NCBI GenBank assembly: GCA_021018815.1
Contig: JAITYX010000008.1
Span: 6,880,001 to 6,944,000 of the forward strand
Length of the DNA stretch: 64,000 bases
Source: Talinum fruticosum
Lineage: Eukaryota > Streptophyta > Magnoliopsida > Caryophyllales > Talinaceae
Direction of reading: 5' to 3'
Position numbers and translations under genes: made by a program. The notes under the pieces are model-generated. The model was not told where the DNA came from and searched no databases. It saw nothing but the letters and a program-made list of their open reading frames with translations. The first letter of the stretch is position 1; each line of letters opens with the position of its first letter. Shown here piece by piece: positions 24,233 to 36,300 of this stretch.

Positions 24233-25041
24233 ATGGAGGCCAACGCTAACGGCTACTGCAGCTCCACCCCGCTCTCGCTCCTCGACAGGGTCGCCATTGT
24301 CACCGGCGCATCCCGCGGCATCGGCAAAGCGATCTCTCTCCACTTAGCCTCCCTCGGAGCCAAGCTCGTCATCAACTACACCTCAAATTCCTCCCAATCA
24401 AGCGCCCGAGAGTTGGCTTCCCAAATCAACTCCGCCTCCCTTTCCCCCTCCCCAAGCGCCGCCGCTTTCCAGGCCGACGTATCCGACCCGGCCCAAGTCA
24501 AATCCCTCTTCGACTTCGCGGAGGAAACCTTCGGGGCCCAACCCCACATCCTGATCGCAAACGCGGCAATCACGAACCCTAAATTCCCGACCATAGCGAA
24601 CACCGATGTCGCCGATTTCGACCGCGTCTTCAGCGTCAATGCCCGCGGCACCTTCCTCTGCTTGAGGGAGGCCTCGAACAGGATAGTCCGCGGCGGCGGG
24701 GGAGGATCGTGACGGTGTCGACGTCGCTGGTGGCGGCGCCGTGCGGGAGGAGCGGGGCGTACACGCCGTCGAAGGCGGCGGTGGAGCTGATGACGAAGGT
24801 GGCGGCGAAGGAGCTGAGGGGGACGGGGATAACGGCGAATGTGGTGGCGCCGGGGCCGATAGCGACGGACATGTTCTACATTGGGAAGACGGAGGAAAGG
24901 ATCGAGGAGGTGAAGAAGCAGAGCACATTGGAGAGGCTTGGGCAGGTCGAAGATGTGGCGCCATTGGTGGGGTTTTTAGTTAGTGATGCCGGGGAGTGGG
25001 TCAATGGTCAAGTTCTTAGGGTCAATGGAGGTTTTGTTTGA
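24233..25041 (+). CDS. Short-chain dehydrogenase/reductase 2 (aldehyde reductase-like), frame broken, GC-rich
   Basis: Paralogue of the SDR at 18220; same family and expected NADPH-dependent carbonyl reduction. Start MEANANGYCSS at 24233 matches the paralogue's start. The frame is open further upstream to 24047, so a longer N-terminal extension is possible. Seen: VTGASRGIGKAISLHLASLG, VNARGTFLC, then YTPSK (catalytic Tyr and Lys), VAPGPIATDMF and the end WVNGQVLRVNGGFV. The NNAG motif is ANAA. The frame changes at the G-run 24698-24702, and a sixth G restores RGGGGRIVTV and a 269-residue protein. The coding sequence is far more GC-rich than SDR1 and its AT-rich surroundings. Confidence 0.86.
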
Positions 25042-26814
25042 ATTATTTGGGTTGGGGCCACTGCTGATGTGAGTTTTGGATTGGGCATATACCTATAGAG
25101 GCCCAGGCAATTTTCCGATCACCTTTTATTTTGAGATGGAATAAAAATAAAAACCAATTTAAAAACTTAGTACCAAATATATATCCATGACACGTAAGAT
25201 ATTTACGTGGCAATATCATTATGAAAATTGAAGTATCGAGGAGGCCAATGGCGCGTTGGTCATCGACTTTATCCTTCACCCTCCCTCCAGCATTTTAATC
25301 GAGGGAGCAATTTCCTCGATTAAATATAAACATATGTATATTATAAATTTTTAGTATATTATTATTATAGTCATGTGACTTATCAATAATTAATGACAGA
25401 AATTATTTATAAAAACATAAAAACTTAAAAACTAAATGACAATAAAACAAAAATCCCTATGAGTTTGAGCATTAAAAAAATATTAGTAAGAGATTAGTAA
25501 TAATAGAAAGATTATTAATAAATGTTAAACTATTTTATAAATTAAATAAAAAATTAAAATTAATACAAGAATAATTCCACTAAATAAAATGACTTTTGAA
25601 ATATCTAACTCAATTATTAATAGTGTAACATATTCTTTGCTAAAATTATAGAATGTAATTAAATAAAGTAAAAAGTAGTACTAAAATAGAAAGATGCGCA
25701 AAATAAATTAAATATAAATAGTGAAAAATAGGTTGCTTGAATAAGTAATATAAAAATTAAAAACAAGGATACTATTTTTTTATTATTTAGATAAAAATAT
25801 GTCGACTTATATTTTTAAAATTATCTAATATCTTTGCATAGCAAAGGGTATGACCCTAATTTTTTCTTAAAAGAGGTGAGTTTTTATTGTTGGTTGATAT
25901 ACATACACAATTCCCTTGTAAAAACAATCCCAATTCACCCATGACAACACCAAAATACAAACAGGGCACAAAATGCTAAATATGCATATAAATCCCTGAA
26001 AATAGTAAACAATATCTCATAAAATCTAATGCAAATATGATACGTATCAGCTTCAAAAAAAAAAAGGAAAAAAATCAAAGTAACTTGATCGAAATGAAAA
26101 ATGCTAGGAAAACTAGTATGAGATTCCTACCTTGGAATGCAAGTTCAAAACTTAGAAAAATTATGCGACAAACTAATAATGTTGTCCTTAACCAGTTTCG
26201 GATGTTTGTAAATGACTAAATGAATAATGTATGTAAATGCACAGTTAAAGACTTCGAGTATATATGCTCAGATTATTAGTAAGCAACAATGTTCAGATAA
26301 TTGCATCTGATTTAATCAGGTTGAGTCTACATATTTGGGGGAAAATGGTCTCATGAGTTTTTCGAAAATTTGCATAATAATTTTGTTATATTTCACCAAC
26401 TATTATAACCGGGTTCGGGTTCTAAATAAACCCTTTCAAATGACCCATTTACTAGTTCCCTTTCAGCTTTCACCTGCCTTCTGATCACATTTACACTGGT
26501 AGTCTGGTGTATGTTGTCAGAACAAGAGTTCATTCTCTCGTATATTTCACATCGAAAAAACTGACTCACATTGATTATTCAGGATCTTATGCAAGTTTAT
26601 GGACATACATACATACATATAGTGGAGCATCAATTAGATTGCCATTAACTCAGAGAAACCTTCAACAAAGAATACATTATACAGATTGTGTTGCCCAATC
26701 CAACTTCCAATCGGGGAGGGGGAGAGTTGGGTGGAATTCCTAACTCTATGACAAGAAGATATATAATAGGACCATATGTGATCTGAAGCTCTTTACAGTG
26801 GATGTAATTACATG
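25042..26814. other. AT-rich intergenic region between SDR2 and PnsB2
   Basis: Extremely AT-rich from about 25320 to 26000, with many poly-A/T tracts. No gene, RNA gene or clear transposon border recognised. Confidence 0.6.
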
Positions 26815-29109
26815 TTATGTAAGGTTATCATGCTCAATAACCTGTGCCCCTTTCCAGATCTCCCCGGATCCACAGTAACTGGTACCAGCATTGAAGCGGG
26901 ACCAGTACAGATGAAGTAATCCTTGCCATATTTCTCAGAGAAGGATCCGGGGCTTGATAAGTAGATGTCATCATAGCCCATTCTTATCACCCGAAAGACA
27001 AGTCCCCTTCCCTGAAGATTGAGATTTGAGAATCAGGGTATTTCACTGAACATATTAGCAGTATGGAAAGCATGACAGCAGTACAAATTTAAGCACTCCA
27101 GTGACCTTAGGATGAGGTCATTAGGGTCGGGATAGATTGGTGCTTGCTGGGTCGGGTCATTTGAGGTTCAAATTGTATTTGGATCTGATATCGTTTGTAT
27201 TGAGCTTGTCAAGTGACATAAAGTTGGGCAAATTCTGATCACCCTGTTTAGGTCTTCTGTTTCTAACTTTTCTGAGTCAAAATCAGGTTACCTTACCGGC
27301 TAGTTTTGTTAGGTGGAACAGTCCCTGCTATTGGAATTAGTTTGATTGCTAGCATTTCTTTGAAAAACCCCAAATATTCAAAACTTCAATAACATCATTT
27401 GCTCGAGTGCCACATGAAGAAAGATCATATCTTTGTATAGTTATACCTGGTCGACGGTCTCATACTTTGAAGGCGGGGTTCTGTAGAATGCTTTGGACCT
27501 CTCTGATGGAGGGGCAGTATAGACCCTACTCAGCTTATTCTTCAAAATAGTGATGGGTTCATTTTGGGTATTCCATTGACCAGGTTTGCTAGTGGGCTCA
27601 GAGCTGAAAGAGAACAAGCCAGAATCATCAGCTTTCATGGCCTCGGCTGGGGAGAGTAGCTCAAATGGAGAAGATAAAGGAGGTTGAGCACAATAAGAGC
27701 AGCCTCGTAGCCCTTGTATTCCTGCACCACTGCGTTTCTTGAACTTGATATGGCTTAGTATGGCACTCGTTAGCTTCACCGCCTTTTTGCCGTTGTTCTT
27801 CACTAGAACTGCTGTTGCCATGCTCTCGGGGTAGAGAGAAACAACATATGTGATGTCTAGTGGTCCGCTTTTGCTACTCAGTTCAACCTGCAGAGGTTTG
27901 AGATGACAGGATTATCAAGAAGCACGAAACAGACATGATTCCATTTTCTGTATAAAATCATGGTTTACTTAAATTTTCATTAACGATTCAGAATATCTTA
28001 ATTCAGTTTTGTTCCAAATGCCTTGATTTATTAACAAGAGGTAGGCAAATTATACGAAGCATAGAAAGTGTGCAAAAGAGAATCATTTGAAGGTTGGTAA
28101 ATTATGATTTCTAATTTCAGACAGAGCTATCAGTTAAAAACTCAGCTAAGGGGTTTCTGGCTTGGATATTTTCAAGGTTGGACTAGGCTCTTTCAGCTGT
28201 ATCATTCCAGGTTAAATTCATATTTGGGTCTGTTTTAAATTTATCTGAATAGACATTATTCATATTGACCAACAATTGAGAAAATTCCGAGCCAATTTGA
28301 CTTCATGGGATCAATTTGGCTTCGGGTCAAAATTGAGTTGCCTCGTTTTTGGATGACCAGGTCTGGCTCAGTTTTACCACATTCGTCATCAGATCGAATG
28401 GCATTGAGCAGCTGTTGAACTACCACACATGACTGAAATCGATCGAGCACATAACACAATGTGCTATAAGAAGTGAAATGACCATTGAAAATTGAAACCC
28501 ACAGAAAATCAAAACTTAACCCAACGATCAGCCTCACTTGAATCAACCTCTGAGAACAACAAACTGTGAGATTTCTACACTAACAGAATTCACTCAGTTT
28601 ACCTGCACAGCATCAAAAGAATCTGAATCAACATCTTTGACAGACCACTCGACTCCAGAGAGCACCGGGCCCTTCACAGAAGGCGATTCAGACCTCCGAG
28701 CAGAAAAAGGGTCAGGTTTCTTAGCACCAGAACTAGCTGAAACGGGTTCAGTGACATCATTAAGGACTAACCCAATGCCTCCTTTGGCCGAGCCACCTAG
28801 GGTGTAGAGAACCTCTTCGAACCCGTCGTCTTTCCAGTACACTTTGGGCTTGTATGAGGTTACATGGGCATTGTTTAAATGGAGCCTCAATGAGCTCCCA
28901 TTTCTCACACTGAGCTCAACTAATGGAGAAAAAGTATTGGTGTTAGTTGCATCAGTTGATTCTAGGAATTTTATCCCTTTTCTTCCGAATTGCTCGTTGA
29001 GAGAGTCGACGTTGGTAGAAGGTGAGGTGGTTGCAGGGGCTGCAGCCTTGCAGATTGTGCTGGGTTTGAGGAGAGAGAATGGCAGAAGAGAGGCCATAGA
29101 ATGGGTCAT
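26815..29109 (-). CDS. PNSB2: Photosynthetic NDH subunit of subcomplex B 2 (PnsB2/NDF2)
   Basis: Nuclear-encoded subunit of the chloroplast NADH dehydrogenase-like complex, which carries out cyclic electron flow around photosystem I. It has a galactose-mutarotase-like fold. Exons 28603-29109, 27447-27887 and 26815-27011 encode about 381 residues. A start at MASLLPF (29097) is as likely as MTHSM (29109). Seen: Ser/Thr-rich transit peptide, then [56 protein letters not shown] and [14 protein letters not shown]. The C-terminus is frame-shifted at the C-run 26862-26865 (a G-run on the coding strand). One more base gives the family-type end with [12 protein letters not shown] and a stop at 26815. 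As written, the tail is unrelated. Resembles At1g64770 (recalled). Confidence 0.92.
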
Positions 29110-30398
29110 GAGTGATGATGATGATGAGGTGAGATTGGCTTCTCATCCTTTTTTTCCCCCTTAAATCTGTGGGACACTCTGTTTCTTGGCTGCTTCTTAT
29201 GCACTTTTTCCCTCTCCTAGTAACTTATCTGAAATTTTTCCAGTGTACAAAGAGTTTCTTTTTAATTGAATTTTCTCTTTCTTGAGACAGAATAATCTTG
29301 TAAAAACAGGATACTTTTCTCTTGCTTGAGAAACTTAATGTTGTGAGTTCCAAAATCGAAATTTAAATATGTACTCTGAAAGCTTCACTAATATTAGTTA
29401 TTAAGGAATTTGAGTTGTAATCTATCCTGCTGATTCTATAAGACCTAAATTTAATCTTTTAATTTAATTTTTAAATAAAAAAATTGAGCATCATAGCACC
29501 TCGGAGAACGGATCTTGCAATCATGTTTGCAATCTAATGAGGTCAAAACTTGCAAACTTTTAACTGTTAATTTATTATAAAATATATTAATTCACAAAAA
29601 CCACTAACATTAAATTTGTTCTATAAAATATTTTCAATAGAGTATATTTTATTAGATGTTTTAAACTGTGTAAATAAAAATTAACTATCAAAATGTTATC
29701 TTAAAACAATAAAAAAAAAAGTCAAAAGGTTTATTATTTTTGGTACAGAGGGAGTATCATTTTTCTAATCTACAAACAATCAACTTAAAATTCTATAATG
29801 GTAGCACTGCAGTTTTAGAGCTCAAAAGTGAATCTCTCAATCAAAATAGTACTCCCTCCGACCCATACAACAGAGGAATTATAACGCAGTCCCTCAAAAA
29901 ACATGGTGAGGATACACATTGATTGCATTACAAAATAAACAGCAGAACCAAGTAAACAAAACTATAAGTATGTTTCTTTCAATCACATCCGCCATAACTG
30001 AGCTCAGAGACACTGAGATACAGTAGTCGTGGAACTAGAAACAACACTATACTTCCACAACACAAAAGACGTACATTGTCCCTGCACTTAGTGCACTACT
30101 AGAGTGAGAAATGTAGACTTAGTCGAGTTTTTTCCCTGGCTAACAACAGTACAATATCCAACTAAGTACCAGTTTACCACTCATGAATACTAAATCAAAA
30201 GGCAGAACTTGCAGGAATATACAAAACGCTCGCATCATATGAGATTCCCTCCATACCAAAATTTTCGGAGCCAAAATGTAAAACAAAAAAAAAAGGCATA
30301 ACAAAAGAGAAGAATAGCAAACTAAGTAGAAGCAGTGAAGCGCTTCTAGTTGAAATAATAAGTTATAACAAATGCAAACTAGCTTTGATTTCAGAAGC
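29110..30398. other. Intergenic region between PnsB2 and CCT8 with Stowaway-like ends
   Basis: Promoter side of PnsB2 and 3' side of CCT8. Two Stowaway-type terminal motifs occur: GAGGGAGTA near 29748-29756 and TACTCCCTCCG at 29850-29860, about 95 bases apart and pointing away from each other. No gene recognised. Confidence 0.5.
29850..29870. mobile_element. Stowaway-like MITE terminus (fragment)
   Basis: TACTCCCTCCGACCCATA resembles the canonical Stowaway end (TA then CTCCCTCCGTCCC). A matching opposite end, GAGGGAGTA, lies at about 29750 in the wrong order for a single element. Two degraded copies are therefore more likely than one intact element. Confidence 0.4.
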
Positions 30399-33300
30399 CT
30401 AGTCCTCGTCCATTCCAGCAGGCTGATCTCGCCTTGGACCGCCAGCTGGTTTTGCCATTATGATCTGCAACGTACAAATTATCACACCAGTCAACATCAA
30501 CACCACAGATCCATAGATATAAACATGAATACGCGCAAATGCAGCAATTTGCAAAGACTTTAATGACACGTTTGGTTGGATGTAATCAAGCTCGTAATGC
30601 AAACTAGTAATTGTTTCCATTACTGGCTTTTGTTGTATGAGAGATTCAGAGTATTTTGCAATAAAAAAGTAGCATTGTAATCATGATTACCACATATTAT
30701 GCAATCAGGGTTGGAGCACACAATGCAAGCAGCTTTGACAAAAATGAAGCATGTCTCGTGGGAATAGTTCATGCAACTGTCTCGTCTGAAAAATGAAACT
30801 TACTGTCCGTTTTAACACTTGTTCTTTTCCTCTACAATTTTACTTCCAGCACTAACAGCAGCCTAGATTTTTTATAACTAGATGGCTTTTTTAACACACC
30901 ATTGCTTGTGGGACACAGCTATGACTTTAAAATTCTAACTCAAGTGTACTCCATAAAAATACCAATTTCATTACTTCTAAGGTCTGAACACGTATGAGAT
31001 TTGTATAAAGAAAAGAAAGCATTGAAGAAATGTGAATATGAGATCCTGTGACCATTCTTTAGTCCCTTTGGCAAACTCAGGCATTTCTGATTTCTGAAGC
31101 ATAAGCAGTGCCCCGAGATCATTGTATAAATACATGCCAAACTATTAAGACCCAAAGAACTGATTACTTGCTTTTGTTCCATTATCCTTTCACTCTACAC
31201 GTTCCTAGCATTGGAAGAAGCCACTGAGGAAAAGCGGCCCCAGAAGCAGGGGGAGGAAAGGGCAGATATTGTAAAATTGCAAATCTTCCTTTATCATTGG
31301 GTGTTCAAGAAATCAGAAGTTGGTCACATGGATATCATATCTGATCCTTGCAACAGTAAATCAAATAACCAGGTTCAAGCTTTCAGCAATTCAAGAAAGA
31401 AAGCTGATATTTTACCTGATCTACTCGAAGAACTGTGCAGGTAGCATCAGCGGCATATTTCAGAGCGAAAAACCTGCACACAATGCAGCAGATAAGTTTC
31501 GGTAGTTCCACTTCAAAACGCTCTCCATGCATGCCCACTATTCACAATTGAAATCCTCAGTAAAGGGCCTAAACGCATTGCCAGAAGGGAAGCAGCTAAT
31601 ACATTAAGACCATCACTCATTTAAAAGAACAAAAAGAAGAATGATTTTCACATTAATAGGATTAAAGCCAGAGCATCAGAAGAAAATGGACCATTGAGAA
31701 CATTGCAATTGAGAGACATCTTACTTCGTGATGTGGAGGTCCCAGATGCTCAATGTTGCTACATCTTTGCAGGCACCCTCCTCCAGGTCAATGCCCACTC
31801 TTGTATTCCCAGATGAATGTTCGTTATATAGCGATGCTATTATCTCCATAGCATCAAGGCCAGCATTTTCAGCAAGCGTTCTTGGGACCATCTCGAAACA
31901 CTCCGCAAACTTAGCAATAGCATATTGATCTAATCTGTCAATTCAAAATAATTAGCACCAAAAGGGATCCGAATCACTTTAATACAACAGGAGATTTGAC
32001 ACACAATATAAAAAAAAAAAGGGAAGAAATGCAACAGCAAGCAAAATCCCCAAAGAATAGGACAGCAACACTAAACATAGACAAACTACAAAAGAGCAGA
32101 GGAAGATCACTTATTGGATTAGCCAGGCATCATAATATCTACCCATCTTTTCAAGTGTCCCCCTTCCCCTAAGCAATATCTCTTAGATTCTGTCGAAGGA
32201 ACAATACAGTTACTTTTATTGGTGATTGAAGCATGTAGCAGCAGCCAATTGGCAGAACTATTATCTTTCACATTTTTTGTCCTTTTTCTTCTCCAAGGAA
32301 TATACATACATACGTGGACTCGTGATTTTATAAGCTGAAAGTGAGTATACATTACAGGTTGATAAAATAAATAAATAAATAAAGCTTAATATTATTAAGA
32401 TATCCCAACCCTGAAGATGCGCGTGCAGGGAAAGGGAGATTGGCAATCATCAATTTATTTATTATATCACGTTTGTCTATGGGAGAACTCAAACAAAAAA
32501 GGGGGGCAATCTCTTCTAAAGAGCTTCTTGAATGTAATTGAATATTACTGCAGGATTCTTTTGTTGCACATGAATTAAGACGGTCAATGAAAGTTCCCCA
32601 ATAACCCCAAAAAAAAAAAACAAAAAAGAAGCTTGCCTGGTGGGAGCATATAACATTCTTATAACCTTGCTCGTGAAGAGAAACTCAGCCAAAGGTTACC
32701 ACTATATGCATTACAGATAAAGAGACATAGGCAATCAACGGTATACGACACAATCCGAAATCCTAGCCTCAATCTCATCAAGACAATCCATAAACAATCT
32801 CATGTGACAAACAAATAAAAGATATTGTTCAAGTGAACAGACAACACAAATTAAGAACTAAAAATTATGCATAATTACTTCCATGAGTCAACGGAGCAAG
32901 ATATAAAATTTAAATTTAAAAAGGAAAAGATATCGTGTACTGCAATTCACAAAGAGGAAGACACAAATCGATGCAATCAAATGCCCAAGACCCGAGACAA
33001 AACTTCTCAAATTGACCCACAACCACTAAATTGAATGGAATAAATTAAGATCCAAACTGAATGAATAGAATAAGATCCAACACACACCTGAAAATTTGGT
33101 GGTATCATTTGACACACAACACTTGGTCAATATATACATTGGGGTTTAATATGCCTCATAACCAAAAACACTTGCTGCAAAGTAATAATGATGACAAACA
33201 AGGATAAAAACAGCATTGTCCCAATTCATAGAGTAAGATGATGGCAACAAAACCATGGCAAGACAGAACAAGAACAATCAAACCAGACCATAATCCTGGA

Positions 33301-36300
33301 ACACCGCCTACAATAGTTTTATCAGGGGTTCACATGTATGCCAGCCTAAATGAATTATAAGGAGTCTATTTTATTGGACTTGGGATATCCAAAGGCATAC
33401 ACTGTCTACCAACACAAGCAGACACTTCAGTGACAAATTTTGATCATCATCTATAATCTAAGCCTGGAAAAATTGACCTTCAGTCACTTTCAATTGTCTA
33501 CAAAGTGGGAAAGAACACAAAGGCAAACAACAAACAGAATGAGGAACGTAAATCAGACCTTCGTCCACCTCTGTATAACCCATAAATGTAATGAACCGTA
33601 TAAGGATATAGTTATACAAGATACTAATATTGAATTACCCTGTTTCTTTGAAAGAGAACTCCTTCAATCTTCTAGCCAACTCAACCTCAGTAGCAGCTCC
33701 ACCAGGGACAATTCTACTATCTCTGCACATTGCCTAGAAATATATAGCACAACAAGATTGTCAGCATACAAAATCACTAATGGATGATTGCTTCTTTGGC
33801 ATAGCAAAAAGATATACATGAAACATGCCTTGTAGGTGTTAACTCCATCATCAACTGCTCTTTCCAGATCATCCAATATACTCTCTGTACTTCCTCTTAA
33901 TACCACAGTAGCTATGGAGTTACCACCTTGTTCATTTCTTACAATAGTAACCTAACACAAAATATTAAAACTAAAAGTTAACAGATGAATCATTACAGAT
34001 CTCCACATGCAGAAAGGATGTTGGGGAGTCCTGATAAGTTGATAGTCAACTCACATGACAGCAGATGGATTTGCAAAGGATAAGTTTTAACACAAATGAA
34101 TGCAAGAATATATGAGAAACTCACTGTAACACCACCAATTTCCTCAACTGAAACAGAATCTACGTATCCCAGATCATCAGGATTAGGCTGGCTGAGCTTC
34201 AACTGTCATGAGAAATAAGACGCATAAACAGGTTACTACTGAAAAAGCTAAAAGACAATACAGACGCATCAATGAAAATGATCTCTTACAAGAGCAACAG
34301 CCCCTGTAGTGCGGCAAAATCTTCGCAACTCAAACTTTGAACTGATCTTGAGGACCATGAGCCTGCAAACATGGATGAAAATTTATATTTAATAAACTGG
34401 TAACTACACCCATGATGGCAGAATCAAGCATCCACATGGCACATCCCAAATAATTCCAGCTAAATGCTCTTTATAAGATTTTTCAGGGGGAGGGGGAACA
34501 GGTGGTTGGGATGTGGGGGCATAAAGGAAATACAGTGCATTATACATTTCTACCACATCCAGACATATCTGTCATACAAAAAGACCGAACACAATAAAAC
34601 AAACACCAGTGTATCAGCCACATTATGCAACATTACCATCCATTTCCACAAGATGCCTACCAGTTTACCAAGCAATGAACATGTCTACCATGAACACTTG
34701 AAGTTTAAATCTCCACTCCAGTCCCCAGCTACTTGTACAAAGAGCAAATAAGTGAAACAACAGAAGTTCATCAAGACACTGAATTGAGGTTTGAGTGCAT
34801 GATGAAGAACCTATCTTCAACAACCACAATGTACAGACAAATAAACCATTATCTTCAACTTGCTAGAATTATTTGTTAAGAACACAAAAGCCAAAAGAAT
34901 AGGGCACTATGGTTTTTCCCCTGTTCCTTTGATAAGGAATATAGGCATTATATTTATCATGTCGGGTCGATCTTCAACTAAAGTGTCTGCCCCACACGTA
35001 AATAGATCAAACCTGTTGGCCTGTCATTAAGAACCACAAAAGCCAAAGATAATAAATGAATTTTAGCCTAAGTGGTAAAATGCATGCAAGTCTTCCTCCA
35101 ACTCCTTCCCATAACCAAAACTCAATCAATTATGTTAAAGTTGCAATTCAATGGTAAAATCTTATTCCCTAAACCTAATTCCATTTCAGGGGGCCTATGC
35201 ACTGCTATCCCAAACCCTAAAGATACATTAGTCACTGGATTAAACTAGTAACTAGCAAACCATGTTCTAGTACTGCAATCCACAACAGAGGGAACTAAAT
35301 ACAGATAAAGATGGACAACAAATAGATATAAAGGAACAAAAAGTTATAGAACATACTTGTAACGCTCACAAAAATGCAATGCCATATCACCTACGGCTCC
35401 GCCACTGACAATCACTTTGGCCCCAGATTCTGCAACTGCCTTAATGAGCTCCTCAACCTTTGCTTCTTCAGTTTTAGCATAATTCTCCAGCTGCAAAACA
35501 CAAGCATCATCATAAACTTGTCGCAACATATTCTGGAACAGAAAAAACAATGGCATACTAAATACATTGCAGATATCAGAGGTAGCTGTTCAAGAAAAAC
35601 ACATCAAGCACATCAACAAAGTAGAGGTTGACAGATTGTGTCAAAGAAAGCTAAATTTACCTGTTCAGCACTGTGAATAAGAACAGTTCCTTTCGTTTCA
35701 GTGGCAGATGTATCAACACCCTGAACAAACACAGCAACCTGCAAAGGAAAAGTGCAAAATAAAAGAACTGCTTCGAGGACGAGAAGTCTGATCATACAAT
35801 CAAGAACTATAATGTTTCATGTTACCAGAAGTAAAAGGGGAAAGAACAAAGACATGAAACTGTAACAATAAATCAACATCATACATCTTACTGATGCTGC
35901 CTAAGGCTTTTTTTTTGTTTTTTCAGAAAATAAGCAGTGAGTTTCTGTTGCAGTACCAAGCAGGACCAAAAAGCTAAGATTGAGCTTAGAAGTGTCAAAG
36001 AAAGCCAAGTGGGTTGTGAATAGGTCAGCATACACTTAGGATATTCCTCGGTTGGAATGCTCCAGGTTCAGGCCAACCTCAAGCTAAAATTAACTGCTCA
36101 TCCGCCACATAAACCACAACAATGGGAAATTTATTGTTTACATTGCTTAACTTGTGACAAAGAAACTATCTGCTGCAAAAGGAATTTCGGGCCATCGGCA
36201 AGGGGGCCAGCTAGATACATAGAGGAGCCACATAAAGAATCACTTGCCTTAGCCTTTTCTACTTGCTTTATGCTTCCAACAGCGTCATTCTTTAAAACCA

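Noticed and set aside
18661..24712. Programmed -1 ribosomal frameshifting in the SDR genes
   Set aside because: The heptamers do not fit the slippery consensus, I did not identify a downstream structure, and the same one-base shortfall occurs in unrelated genes.
24398..24964. Long minus-strand Pro/Ser-rich open frame
   Set aside because: It is the antisense shadow of the GC-rich SDR2 gene; low complexity and no family features.
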